Positions 1 to 8,759 are shown, counted from the stretch's first letter. The stretch: 12,252 nucleotides of DNA from Trichomonas tenax (GCA_023091735.1 JALKBU010001346.1:1-12252); one strand, 5' to 3'. Program-made: numbers and translations. The notes: a model not told the origin generated them from the letters alone.

Positions 1-248
1 ATGATATTTTTATTTCATAACATAATTTTGCTCATGTGTTGGATGTCTATAGTGATAATATGAAACCAATTCCCAAATTATGTAGTATAACGGAAAATAT
101 AAAATTTGATCATCCTTATTTATTGGCTTTATCAGTCTCTTAACTCATAAAATATACTATATATCAGCATATCATTATATATCAATGAACATAAGCTGTG
201 GGAGTGGAGCCTTAATTTAGAAGTTAAACACATTTAAAAGTTACGAAG
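1..248. other. AT-rich intergenic segment
   Basis: This stretch lies downstream of the transporter gene and is AT-rich, with only very short open frames. I see no RNA gene, intron motif or long repeat in it. The part next to the gene (about 230-248) should be its 3' untranslated region. Confidence 0.6.
233..236 (-). terminator. Candidate UAAA polyadenylation signal of the transporter gene
   Basis: On the minus strand the tetranucleotide TAAA lies about 12 nt past the stop codon of the transporter gene. UAAA is the described polyadenylation signal of Trichomonas vaginalis, usually at or just after the stop codon. A four-base match is common by chance in AT-rich DNA, so this rests on position only. 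Confidence 0.3.
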
Positions 249-2405
249 TTATTCAGACTTTTCTTCTTCCTTCTTCTCGCCACCTGATGGCTTGTTGATC
301 CAAGCCTTAAGCTCTGGTGGAGCGCACATCTCGTGGCCCTCAGATCCATCGTTTCTTTCAGAGTCTTCCATGAAGCAAAGGAACATTGAGTCGATACCCA
401 TTTCGAACAACTGTGTAAAGATACCAGAAACGATGAAGGAGAAGATAAAGACAACAGCGGATGGAACAGCGTAGAATTCAATCTCGTTTGTGACCTTCAT
501 GAAGACGTACAAGGAAGCAGCTGTTGTGATACCAGAGACGAAGACTCTGCCGAGGAAGAGGGCGAAGTCACCGACCCAGTTGATTGTGATAACTCTGACG
601 ATATTACGTGTGATAAGTTCAAATGCATGCTTGCAGCCCTGGAAGAAGCTGTAACCGTGGATAGCAATAAGGATGTAGCAGTTACGGTTGATGTACTTAA
701 GGAACTTCTCGAGGCACTTGAAGCAGCAGATGAGGCAACGAACAATCCATTTGACGAATGTGCTCTGGGTATCCTTTGTCTTGAGCTGGATGTATTCGAG
801 AATATATCTGATGACCTTGACAATGGCGATGACGAGGGAACCGAAGGCGAGCGAGCCAGTGTGGTATCTGATTGAGCGCCAGAATGAGCGAATGACTGGC
901 GCCTTGCCCATGTTCTGACGACGTGGCTCCTTGTTGAAGTACCAAGAAGCGAAAACACCAGCAAGGGACATCTCACCAAGATCGGAAATGAAAACAGAGA
1001 CCCAAACGAAGCCGAAGAAGTGGTAGATGGAAAGAAACTGAATGACTCTGTCGTACTTGTACTGAACCATGTTTCCAATGCCGTTCTCTGTATCATAGAT
1101 GAACTTTGGCTCACCAGCACCGTAGATAACGATGGCAACACCAACAACGTAGATCCACCAGATGAACATGAGGATGTAAACGAAAATTGGGAAGATGAAC
1201 AATGTCAAAACTTGACCGAATACTTTAGAAACGATCTTAATGATGTTGATTGAGAGACGGATTCTGTCGCAAAGGAAGAGGAAAACGAGGGTGAAAACAA
1301 TATCCCAAGCAACGCAAACCCAGAATAAGACATTGAACACCTTATGGTTAAGATCCTGGCTGAAGATACCAAATGTATAAGACTCACTTTTCGCAGCAGT
1401 CTTGAAATAATCGATCTTCATTGCGTAACAAAGAAGTGTGAGAATAGCAGAAACTGCAAAACAGAGTAACACTGTGATCCAAACAAAGAAAGCAGCTGTG
1501 AAACGAAGGAGCAAAATCCAGATAAAAGCAAGAACGAGGGCAGCACCAACGAAAGCAGCAATCCACCACTTGGCGTTGTAAACATCAGAGAAAGCTGTGA
1601 GAAGTGTCTGAGCACTTAATGAATCCTTGAAAAGTGATGTGTATTTGGAAATGTTGATATCAACGTTTGGCAATGACTCATTTGTTGGCATGCAACGTCT
1701 AAGAACTGACTTTGTGGCATAACCACAATAATATGACTTTTTTCCTTCTGGAACTGTATAACCTTCCACTGTTCTGCGTGTCTTGTTTGTGTCGAGTATT
1801 GGTGCGCAGACTGCATCCTTTTCACCACCGGTCATATTTTCATCATCAATGTTTTCTAAGAAAGTATCAGAGAAAAGTCCAGATGTTGGGCACGAGCTGA
1901 CACAGAAGCTTCTGACATATCCTTTCTTGCCTGGTCTGGCCCAGAAGAGGTATCTCTTCGCTGTTAAGTCTGGAAGTAAAGAGGCATTTTCAACTTTGAG
2001 TTTGCTGTTATCATAACCACAAAGCAAGTTTCTGTGATCTGTTGGAATATACAAGTATTTTGGATTTGAGCGTGTTAATGAATAGAAGAGCAAAGCAAGC
2101 ATGCCGCACATGAAAACAATGAAGAAAATCAACATGCAGCAGTCTGTGCACTTTCTATCAGGATTGGCACCTTTGAAATCTGGGTCATATTCATATGGCT
2201 TTTGAGAATCGTCGTTTCCGGAATTCTCACCCTTCGTTGAGTCCTTCTTTCCATAATCAGAGGCACCTTTGTCTGACTTGTTATGTTTATGCTTGTGTTC
2301 TTTCTTTTTTTCCGGTTCACCTGAGTCCTCTACTTCATCGAGTTCGTCCTGATCACCGTGACGGCGATGCCTATGGTGACGTCCGTATTCTTCGCTATCA
2401 CTCAT
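249..2405 (-). CDS. Choline transporter-like (CTL/SLC44 family) membrane protein
   Basis: This is a complete 718-residue protein of the choline transporter-like family (Pfam Choline_transpo), multi-pass proteins that carry choline or related amines across plasma or organelle membranes. The C-terminal half carries the family signature almost unbroken: RYHTGSLAFG near residue 513, a cysteine cluster with CFKCLEKFLKYINRN at about 561-575, and NIVRV plus GDFALFLGRV at about 601-621. The N-terminal part has the usual DRKCTD motif (83-88) before the first membrane segment (about 90-109), then YIPTDHRNLLCG (119-130). A cysteine-rich, probably external loop with several N-glycosylation sequons follows, to about residue 275. 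Further hydrophobic segments lie near 281-328, 356-378, 395-428, 455-475, 515-535, 605-635 and 648-668. Residues 1-80 are hydrophilic and rich in His, Lys and acidic residues, and the tail ends in a Lys/Glu run. The ATG at 2403-2405 is the natural start. Coding GC is visibly higher than in the flanks, which fits a conserved, expressed gene. Choline as the actual substrate is inferred from the family. Confidence 0.93.
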   Translation of the reverse strand: MSDSEEYGRHHRHRRHGDQDELDEVEDSGEPEKKKEHKHKHNKSDKGASDYGKKDSTKGENSGNDDSQKPYEYDPDFKGANPDRKCTDCCMLIFFIVFMCGMLALLFYSLTRSNPKYLYIPTDHRNLLCGYDNSKLKVENASLLPDLTAKRYLFWARPGKKGYVRSFCVSSCPTSGLFSDTFLENIDDENMTGGEKDAVCAPILDTNKTRRTVEGYTVPEGKKSYYCGYATKSVLRRCMPTNESLPNVDINISKYTSLFKDSLSAQTLLTAFSDVYNAKWWIAAFVGAALVLAFIWILLLRFTAAFFVWITVLLCFAVSAILTLLCYAMKIDYFKTAAKSESYTFGIFSQDLNHKVFNVLFWVCVAWDIVFTLVFLFLCDRIRLSINIIKIVSKVFGQVLTLFIFPIFVYILMFIWWIYVVGVAIVIYGAGEPKFIYDTENGIGNMVQYKYDRVIQFLSIYHFFGFVWVSVFISDLGEMSLAGVFASWYFNKEPRRQNMGKAPVIRSFWRSIRYHTGSLAFGSLVIAIVKVIRYILEYIQLKTKDTQSTFVKWIVRCLICCFKCLEKFLKYINRNCYILIAIHGYSFFQGCKHAFELITRNIVRVITINWVGDFALFLGRVFVSGITTAASLYVFMKVTNEIEFYAVPSAVVFIFSFIVSGIFTQLFEMGIDSMFLCFMEDSERNDGSEGHEMCAPPELKAWINKPSGGEKKEEEKSE

Positions 2406-3156
2406 TTATTGTTAGTTTTACAAAACTTTGCAGCTTTTTAATCCTTTAAGCGGTTTTCTTCAATATCATTGCATTATTTGACACTAAACAATATTTATGT
2501 ACTTTTTCATTCATAAAATTTCAGAGATTTTTGTGAAGAAAAAAAGATAAACGTTCAATAAATTACATATTGTTTATTAGTGCATTTTAATAATCAAACA
2601 AATTTGAATTGCTGACAATCCCTGAAATCCTTGTAAATGATGAAATATCAATGCACACACATTGGCAGTAAATAATGCTTAACAAGGGTGTTGTAAATCT
2701 CTCAACAAAATCCGAGTTAAAAAGTTCGGTATTTTTCGTTGGAATTGGATATGGTGAAGGAACTGCATGCTATTTTTACAAAAATTGTGGCCAAACAAGA
2801 AAATAGCGTGTGAAATACCAATCGGCCGATTTTGAGTGCAAAAGAAGCTTCTGGCGGATGAGTCTTCAACAATAACGTACGATTTTTCCTATTGTTTGGA
2901 AATATTTCGGATTTATTAAAGCTCGTTTCGAGTCAACTCGCTTGAGATTATGATGTAAATCGACTTGGAAATGTATACATGAAAGTAGAAAGCTGAGAAA
3001 TGTGGAATTTAAAATTTTTGTTTGCGAATTTTGAATAAATTGCAAAAAGGAAGCAAGTGGCTAATAATGTAGCTGTATCACTCGCATTTGGTTAAAGTTA
3101 AAACACGTCTCGTTTAATTATTTTTGTTGAATCGGAATTTTCATTGAATTGAAGCT
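2406..3156. other. Intergenic region between two minus-strand genes
   Basis: About 750 bp separate the transporter start from the end of the coiled-coil gene upstream of it, so the transporter promoter must lie here. The 35 nt before the transporter ATG contain ACTAACAATAA on the minus strand, but no TCA-Py-T/A initiator. A perfect 12-bp palindrome, AATCGGCCGATT, lies at 2820-2831 and is unusually GC-rich for the surroundings. It is a candidate protein-binding site by structure only. No open frame or RNA gene is convincing. Confidence 0.6.
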
Positions 3157-3159
3157 TTA
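3156..3159 (-). terminator. UAAA polyadenylation signal overlapping the stop codon
   Basis: The stop codon of the 221-residue gene reads TAA followed by A on the minus strand, giving UAAA that overlaps the stop. This is the arrangement described for many Trichomonas vaginalis transcripts. The position supports it, but the motif is short. Confidence 0.45.
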
Positions 3160-3822
3160 GCCAATCATAAGCTCTGTCAGCTGATTGACTAATTTGTCTT
3201 GAATAGATCTGATTTTGTTTAATTTTGCTTGCAATTCTTCGATTTCTTTTTTCTCGTGTTCAATTGTCTGATCAATTCCTTCAAGTGTGTCTTGGTATAG
3301 AGTTGCTATTTCGACATCGTTCGGCAAATGAACCGCTGCTAAATTTGATATTAATATTTCTTGTCTTTCACACATTTCTTTTATGCTTTCTAACTTTTGG
3401 TCTGTATTATAAAAAGGCTGGACGATATCTTCGAAACGTATTTTAGCCATTTTTCCTGAGATTTTTATGCTGTTATCTAATGTTTGATCTTGTTGCTTGT
3501 TAAGACGATAGTATTCAAGATAAAGTTCTATGCATTCGTTTTCGAACTCAGAAACAACAGCTGCTGCATCAGTTGAATTTATTATTTCGATTTCTGTTCT
3601 TTTTTCTGCACAATTCTGCTCAAGTGTCATAACCTCGGATTCATCGTAATCATTGCTTCGTGAACTGAGTGTATCTCGTGGCAATTCGCCGAGTCTTTGC
3701 TGTAATTTCACCAATCTTGGCTGCTTTGGTGGCGATACGTAGTTTTCTTGCAGCATTTCAGTTATTTCACTTTCAGAGCCTTGAGGGAGGGATTTTCTAA
3801 ATGAATTCCTCGATCTCTGCAT
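3157..3822 (-). CDS. Hypothetical coiled-coil protein, 221 residues
   Basis: This is a complete open frame with an ATG at 3820-3822 and a TAA stop. I do not recognise a family. Residues 1-15 are basic and Ser/Arg-rich. Residues 16-75 look disordered, with prolines (SPPKQPRLVKLQQ). From about 85 to the end the protein is charged and helical, with heptad-like spacing. The clearest coiled-coil stretch is about 180-217 (HEKKEIEELQAKLNKI and onward). There is no signal peptide or membrane segment, so it is probably cytoplasmic, cytoskeletal or nuclear. It lies in the same orientation as the transporter, 751 bp upstream of it, which is too far to suggest a shared transcript. The stable reading frame amid AT-rich flanks and the UAAA at the stop support a real gene. 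A structural, motor-adaptor or kinetochore-type role is possible but unproven. Confidence 0.72.
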   Translation of the reverse strand: MQRSRNSFRKSLPQGSESEITEMLQENYVSPPKQPRLVKLQQRLGELPRDTLSSRSNDYDESEVMTLEQNCAEKRTEIEIINSTDAAAVVSEFENECIELYLEYYRLNKQQDQTLDNSIKISGKMAKIRFEDIVQPFYNTDQKLESIKEMCERQEILISNLAAVHLPNDVEIATLYQDTLEGIDQTIEHEKKEIEELQAKLNKIRSIQDKLVNQLTELMIG

Positions 3823-4890
3823 TCAAACTAAAAAATAAATTTATGTAAAAGTAACATTTTTTATCGAAAAATAAACATCAGAAGTGTTTTAACTCTCAAA
3901 TTTGGCTTTTAGCGGCCAAAATTAGCAAAATTAGCATTATAATTATGTAAGTGTTATAATAAACCATATTTTAAAAAGTGGATAAGGTTAAAAGTCACGT
4001 TTTTTCACAATTTATTTGACACTGTTTACATTAATAAAATAGTATATATGATGCTAATTATTTTCCATCATTTTTATTTTTGAATACTTTATTTTAATTA
4101 ATCAATAATTTCAAAATATTCATTGGGAGGCTATGAGTATAAGTTGGTGCATCACATTAAAAACATGTAATATGTGCGTGCATCTATGCATATTATCGTC
4201 TCCGCAATGATTTCGTGTATTTATAAATTAAGATACTGAACAATTATTCAATTAGGAGCTTGTATTATTTGTAATATGTTACTATATTGTTTGCATGTGA
4301 TATATTTATAATAAATATTGCTATTGGCTCAATAATAAGCTGATATCAAATTGTTAATGAAAAATATGAAACGATGTTATATATGTTTAACACTACAACT
4401 ATGTATGGCATCACATAATAGTTATATCTGCCCATACATGTTTGATCTGGTTCTGACCCCCAGAGTTGATACACTTCTTAAACATCTTTTCGTTCAAACA
4501 TTATTTGTTTTGTCTAGGATCTTCAGTAGATAACAGCAATGAATGTTCATCACATATCGATATCGATATTATGTGTTTATCACTTAGAAACATTATATTC
4601 GTGATCAGCAATGCAAAAATGCTGAATTGAAATTATTCAATGATTCCAGTTCATGTATTAATTGGGCACATGATAATGATAGATTTCTTTTAATTTTATT
4701 TCAAACAAAGAAAAGAAATATAAAATTCATATGTTTACTTGTGTAATTCAGACTTGACAACAGTTAAGTAATATACAGAAGCATCAAAAGCATTCATCAT
4801 TCCATCTTTTATGTTGATTGCTCATGATATTTTGTAATATTTATTCAATTTGACTGAAATGTTATAGTATATGATACAATGTGGTGAAAA
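3823..4890. other. Gene-free AT-rich interval between divergent genes
   Basis: This 1.07-kb interval separates the minus-strand coiled-coil gene from the plus-strand membrane-protein gene, so both promoters should lie within it. Frames are short; the longest, near 4351-4533, looks like chance. One near-palindrome lies at 4551-4575. The 50 nt before the 4891 ATG contain TTCAATTTG, close to but not matching the trichomonad initiator consensus. Nothing else stands out. Confidence 0.55.
4551..4575. repeat. 25-bp near-perfect palindrome
   Basis: The core 4554-4569, ATATCGATATCGATAT, is a perfect 16-bp palindrome. It is extended by CACAT on the left and ATGTG on the right with a single unpaired T. 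It lies in the divergent intergenic region about 320 bp before the membrane-protein gene. It could be a binding site for a dimeric protein or a chance product of alternating AT sequence. Confidence 0.5.
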
Positions 4891-5496
4891 ATGATAGCTA
4901 AGGGAATTGATTTCATTTTCATGGAATTGATGTTGTTGATTTGTATCAGATCCATTTCTTTGAATGAAATTTCAGGACACTGGTCGGGAAAAATGACATT
5001 AAATTCAAGCGTTGTCGAAGACATTGAAGGAGATTTTATCTTTAAGTCTAATGAAAATATCAAATCGAATATTTGGACATTTAAAGAGAAATCAGAACTA
5101 ACAGAGTTAAGCGAAGGATACATTGGATCTATTGAACTTATTAAGATTAAAAACAAAATTGATTTTATATTCAAAAATCCAAATAAGCCTTTATTCCTTA
5201 AATGCCTTTTGGCGTCTTCAGAAAAGTCCAATAGCATATTGATTTCAAGTACTTCTCAATGCGATTCAGTTATTAATCAAATTCAATTATCTAAAAATCA
5301 TATTTCGATTAACTACACACATGACAATACTTTAACTTTACTGAGTTATGGAAGGATATCAGGGCTAAAGACTTCAATCTCTGAAAGAAAACAAATAATA
5401 TTATATAATTTCATTGGCATAGCATTTGGAATTGTTGGTATTATGCTTATAGTATACAATTCTATGAACCAAAGATATTATCGTTATAGCAGATAA
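4891..5496 (+). CDS. Predicted type I membrane protein with signal peptide, 201 residues
   Basis: I do not recognise the family. The first 24 residues look like a signal peptide, with a hydrophobic run FMELMLLICI at 10-19. A second in-frame ATG at residue 11 could be the true start and would leave a more compact signal. Residues 25-165 form a polar, beta-rich ectodomain with alternating hydrophobic residues. It has two N-glycosylation sequons (NSS at 38, NYT at 141) and only two cysteines (105, 124), which could form a disulphide. A transmembrane helix spans about 169-189, followed by a 12-residue tail NSMNQRYYRYSR that is basic and tyrosine-rich, as expected on the cytosolic side. Length and layout suggest a small cell-surface or endomembrane protein, or possibly the ER-resident subunit of a complex. 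The frame is intact, unlike the genes to its right. I saw no clear initiator motif or nearby UAAA. Confidence 0.7.
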   Translation: MIAKGIDFIFMELMLLICIRSISLNEISGHWSGKMTLNSSVVEDIEGDFIFKSNENIKSNIWTFKEKSELTELSEGYIGSIELIKIKNKIDFIFKNPNKPLFLKCLLASSEKSNSILISSTSQCDSVINQIQLSKNHISINYTHDNTLTLLSYGRISGLKTSISERKQIILYNFIGIAFGIVGIMLIVYNSMNQRYYRYSR

Positions 5497-5672
5497 TATT
5501 TTTTAATTTCTTTATATCATACCAAAATAATCATTATCTGCCATCATTTCTTAAGGCAATGCATCGAACAAATAACCTATTTGATAATCAACAATTTAAA
5601 ATTGGATTAATTAATACAAATAAGTTTCAATTTTGAGAGAAATCTGTGTTTGCCCCTTTAGATTCACCTACA

Positions 5673-6014
5673 ATGGATGCTTCAATAAGTGAAAACAATG
5701 ATGTCTAAATAATCAATTAACTGCAAGATTCCATTAAATTTTTCAAATAAATTTTAGTTCAAACCGTGGCCAAACTGGGTAATTATGATGGTTTGAGCTC
5801 AGAAGATCTATTGGACTATTTAAGGTCTGAGAAACTGAATGTCGTTGATTCTTCCCCTTTCCTCAAGAAGAATCTATGAGTTTCTGTTTTGACATCATGG
5901 AGCCGGTGTTAATTTATGCTCAGAGCTAAATCAAATGCGCTTGAATGTAACATCCAAAAAAATCTCAGTATTAAAATTGCCACTATGTTTTATATTTAGC
6001 TTAAATGAATTTAT
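5673..6014 (+). pseudogene. Decayed coding fragment, family not recognised
   Basis: This stretch has coding-like pieces broken by stops and a frame change. One frame begins with an ATG at 5673 (MDASISENNDV, then stop). It reopens at about 5757-5880 with a good protein-like segment including GLSSEDLLDYLRSEKLN and DSSPFLKKN. Just after that stop a second frame (from about 5893) reads HHGAGVNLCSELNQMRLN and continues to 6015. The pieces look like parts of one protein after small deletions. I do not recognise the family. It could be the upstream part of the pseudogene that follows, or the remnant of a separate gene. Base composition matches that of the intact gene to its left. Confidence 0.45.
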
Positions 6015-6790
6015 GTGAAACTCGATGTGAAATATATAGAAATAGATGAAAGCACTCTGATTGGTTATCATAACATTTCAATACTCTCCTCGAGTTTTTA
6101 TGATGTCAATGCAAATTGCATAAATATCTCCGGAAATGCAAAATATTTAATGGCATATGATTCTTCGTTTGAACATTGCACAACTTAAAACCATATGTGT
6201 GAAAAATGTTTAAGGAAGTTTGGTTCAAGTTGTCATCTATCTTATGCATCTTTGAAAGATGTATCAAAAACAAAATATGTGGCTAAAAAGACATCTTTTG
6301 AAAATTCTGTGACTGAAACAACTAAAAAAAAGTATCTCAATATCTTCTGTTTAAATATTAATATATATATATCGGAAATGATTTTAATGCAAGCTATTCT
6401 CAGTTAACCAACCTAAAAGATACTGGATTTCATGTAGAATTGACTTATTGGCATGCAAATGCTGATGTTACAAATGCGAACATTTTAAATGACTCAGAAA
6501 CGATGGCTCAGACATTTTCAATTACATTTTAAATTAATATATTTGCTGCAGCAAATTAATGTGGTTCAGAATTACACATCCAATGGCTGCCCAGATTTTG
6601 GTCCAATATTCTCATTGTTTGGAGCAACCATCGTTATTATAAATTGTTTTTCTCCATTGAGAAAATTAGGAAATGTGAATTCAGACAAAATTTCAACTAT
6701 TATTTCATCAATGATATTGAATTTAATCAACAAAACCAAGATCATGCTATTATAATGTCCTGTGTGTCAAATTTTCATATAATGAACTGA
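6015..6790 (+). pseudogene. Remnant of a repetitive, probably beta-helical trichomonad surface-protein family
   Basis: Protein-like sequence continues through several frames. From 6015 one frame reads ESTLIGYHNISILSSSFYDV and CINISGNAKYLMAYDSSFEH until a stop at 6186, then resumes in the same frame to 6407. A second frame at about 6386-6530 carries NASYSQLTNLKDTGFHVELT. At about 6555-6700 another frame carries VVQNYTSNGCPDFGP and GATIVIINCFSP, and a last frame ends near 6790 with YYFINDIEFNQQ. The recurring pattern of short Asn/Ser-rich strands with lone cysteines (SSFYDV, NCIN, SSFEHC, INC) resembles large trichomonad surface-protein families thought to fold as right-handed beta helices. That assignment is from pattern recognition and is moderate at best. 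The frame changes and stops rule out an intact gene. Confidence 0.45.
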
Positions 6791-7054
6791 AGTGATTTGA
6801 ATTAATTTGTGTTATAACTCAAGGCTTTTAATTGGAAAGCATTTCTTTATCTCTTATGATAGAAATTCTTTCGTCAGTCTTTAAACAATATGAATCTTTT
6901 TATATTGTCTTCGATATTGGGGAATGGAAGCTTTTTGCTGTATTACGTTTTTGAATTGAAAACAATCATGGACACAAAAAAATTTATTTGATTTCGGTTG
7001 TAAACTAAATAAACGTAAAAAGTACAAAAACTTGTAATTTGAGTCTAGAAAAAT

Positions 7055-8135
7055 TCATTTTGCACCATTAGAAATCAATGTTGCAGCAACGTCATTACTG
7101 TTTTCAGGAGCAGCAGTATGAAGTGGAGTTTTTCCATAAATATCTTTGGCATTAATATCTGCACCGCTAGAAATCAATGTTGTAGCAACATCATTCCGGT
7201 TAAATTCAGCGCATAAATGTAGGGTGGTAAATCCAAATTCATCTCTTCTTTCAATGCTATCACAACTTCGAAGATAATTAATAATGGAAGCAATTCCAAA
7301 CATTGGACTGCGTGGAATAAGATGATCATAATCTTTCGCAGACGAGACAAGATATATAAAAGCAAAAAAATTCAGAGATGTACAAACGTTAGAGACAGGA
7401 ATTACGAGTCCATATCTGTCGTGAAGATGGATAAGATGTTCAAGGTTGTGTGTCTGAGTAGCGATCTCCATTGTATTTTTGTCGGGTGTAATGTACAAAA
7501 GATACTCGCTGATGATGTCTTGATTTCCGCCGATGTAGCTATAATTAAGACACGATTTGCTCATTTCGACTTTGTTGCTTTGAAGGAAACGAAAACGCTC
7601 AATTGAACCACACAGGCAGCACCGCTCAAGAACTCTTTTGGCGTATGGATGCTTCCACTGAATTGCTGTCGCGGAGACTCAATGTATATGATTTGACATC
7701 ATCGTTGAAAATGAATTTAAGTATAGGATTTGAATCGAAATGACATAAAAGATCTTCAGTGCTTTCGCGTTCATAGTTTTCCAGGTCATTTGGTAAAAAA
7801 ATTATTAATGCTGATCCCGTACTCTTTAGATATGAGGCAGCGCAAAATTGGCACAAATGAATTAACGCAGAGCTTAATTCCTTATTGTGAAATGACGAAT
7901 TTGAGGAGATCCCATAAGCGACGCAAATCGTATGGATGATTTTGGCATGAAAAATTAATAAGGCTAAAAACAACAGAAAGGTCAAGCTGATGAGAACCGA
8001 CAAAAGAAACAACTTCTTGAAGATCGCTGTTTCTAATGATTCACGGCTGGCAAACAGACCGAAGAACTCGATGTAGTCGCTGTACTGATTGCGTAAAAGT
8101 TCGAGCGTTTCGATGTTAAACTGATCAAAAGACAT
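7055..8135 (-). pseudogene. Broken DUF3447/ankyrin-repeat protein gene with three frame changes
   Basis: Read on the minus strand from the ATG at 8133-8135, the protein begins SFDQFNIETLELLRNQYSDY and EFFGLFASRES, the typical N-terminus of trichomonad DUF3447 ankyrin proteins. Near 8040 the match moves to another frame (NSDLQEVVSFVGSHQLDLS, then QNHPYDLRRLWDLLKFVISQ) until a stop at 7882-7884. The first frame then resumes with SSFHNKELSSALIHLC and FNDDVKSYTL. Between about 7680 and 7626 it passes to a third frame: KHPYAKRVLERCCLCGSIER, then the DUF3447 core with SCLNYSYIGGNQDIISEYL. Two ankyrin repeats follow (EFGFTTLHLCAEFNRND and IYGKTPLHTAAPENSNDVAA), ending ISNGAK-stop. Most family members have many more repeats, so the 3' end is probably truncated too. 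In an intact member the ankyrin repeats would bind partner proteins. Here no full-length product is possible without recoding. Confidence 0.85.
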
Positions 8136-8701
8136 CAATAATTATGGGAGCTTAACCCAAATTTGTTAAATATGGGTTTTAGCATTTTACTTATTAATGA
8201 GGTATTATTAAACTCTATGAGTTGTGCAAACATATACCATGTATGAATGCGCATATGTTTGTCGTTGACATTCTTCAATTTGCAAATAAGTCACGTTTGA
8301 TTTAGATAATCCCCTTGTTAAAAAAGGTATATTGTATGATTTTCCAGTTGTCTCGTATGCAGATGATTGTTTTTTATATGTTTGTGATGTGTTTATGTAT
8401 CATAAACGTACTTTTGTTTTTGATTTGATAATGTAATATTTTTAGAATGGTATTTTTGAGATTCAATTGTATGGAATCAGTTTTTATACTGGTATGCTTG
8501 AGCATTATAACTGTGCTATGTCTTGTTCTTCTAGATATGGAGTTTAAAAACAAAAAGTTTATATAAGTGTGTTTAGTACTTGATTAGTATCTAGACATCT
8601 TGCTACATGTTTGTATGGAGTAAAAAACATATATGGATAGTTTTAAAGATGATAATGAAAAATAATATTAATTAATGGACGAGTGAGCACTCATTAAGAT
8701 A
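8136..8701. other. Gene-free AT-rich interval
   Basis: No credible open frame is present. A short stem (about 10 of 11 pairs) lies at 8153-8177, just upstream of the ankyrin pseudogene start, and another with CAAACATAT arms lies near 8230-8265. Both are weak. Nothing else is recognisable. Confidence 0.5.
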
Positions 8702-8759
8702 GATCAGTGCAGAACTTTGACTGGCTGCTTCGTTGCCATGTCTCAATGCTGCACTGGAC
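8702..8759. repeat. Imperfect hairpin A1 (58 nt)
   Basis: Arms 8702-8721 and 8740-8759 match in 14 of 20 positions as inverted repeats, with an unbroken 8-bp core CAGTGCAG. The 18-nt loop begins TGGC and ends GCCA(T), adding four inner pairs. This is the weakest member of the left cluster, and it is visibly more GC-rich than its flanks. Confidence 0.5.

Noticed and set aside
2406..2430. ACTAAC motif before the transporter start as an intron branch/acceptor site
   Set aside because: Trichomonad introns end in a longer fixed ACTAACACACAG-like motif with a GTATGT donor; here the AG acceptor is missing and no donor was seen.
224..2449. Numerous open frames of 60-216 codons on both strands within the transporter gene
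   Set aside because: They are shadows of the long GC-richer transporter frame, have low-complexity Ser/Phe-rich or acidic composition, and show no family signature.
4351..4533. 60-codon plus-strand open frame
   Set aside because: Cys/Leu-rich chance composition, no domain, no signal-peptide logic and no conserved features; expected by chance in 1 kb of such DNA.
4845..5237. 130-codon minus-strand open frame opposite the membrane-protein gene
   Set aside because: It lies antisense within the better-supported 201-residue gene and lacks a coherent domain or localisation signal pattern.
7626..8138. 170-codon frame read as an independent membrane protein
   Set aside because: The hydrophobic run arises from a shifted frame; the neighbouring frame carries the expected DUF3447-type sequence. 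The start at 8138 would be a TTG, whereas the ATG is at 8135.
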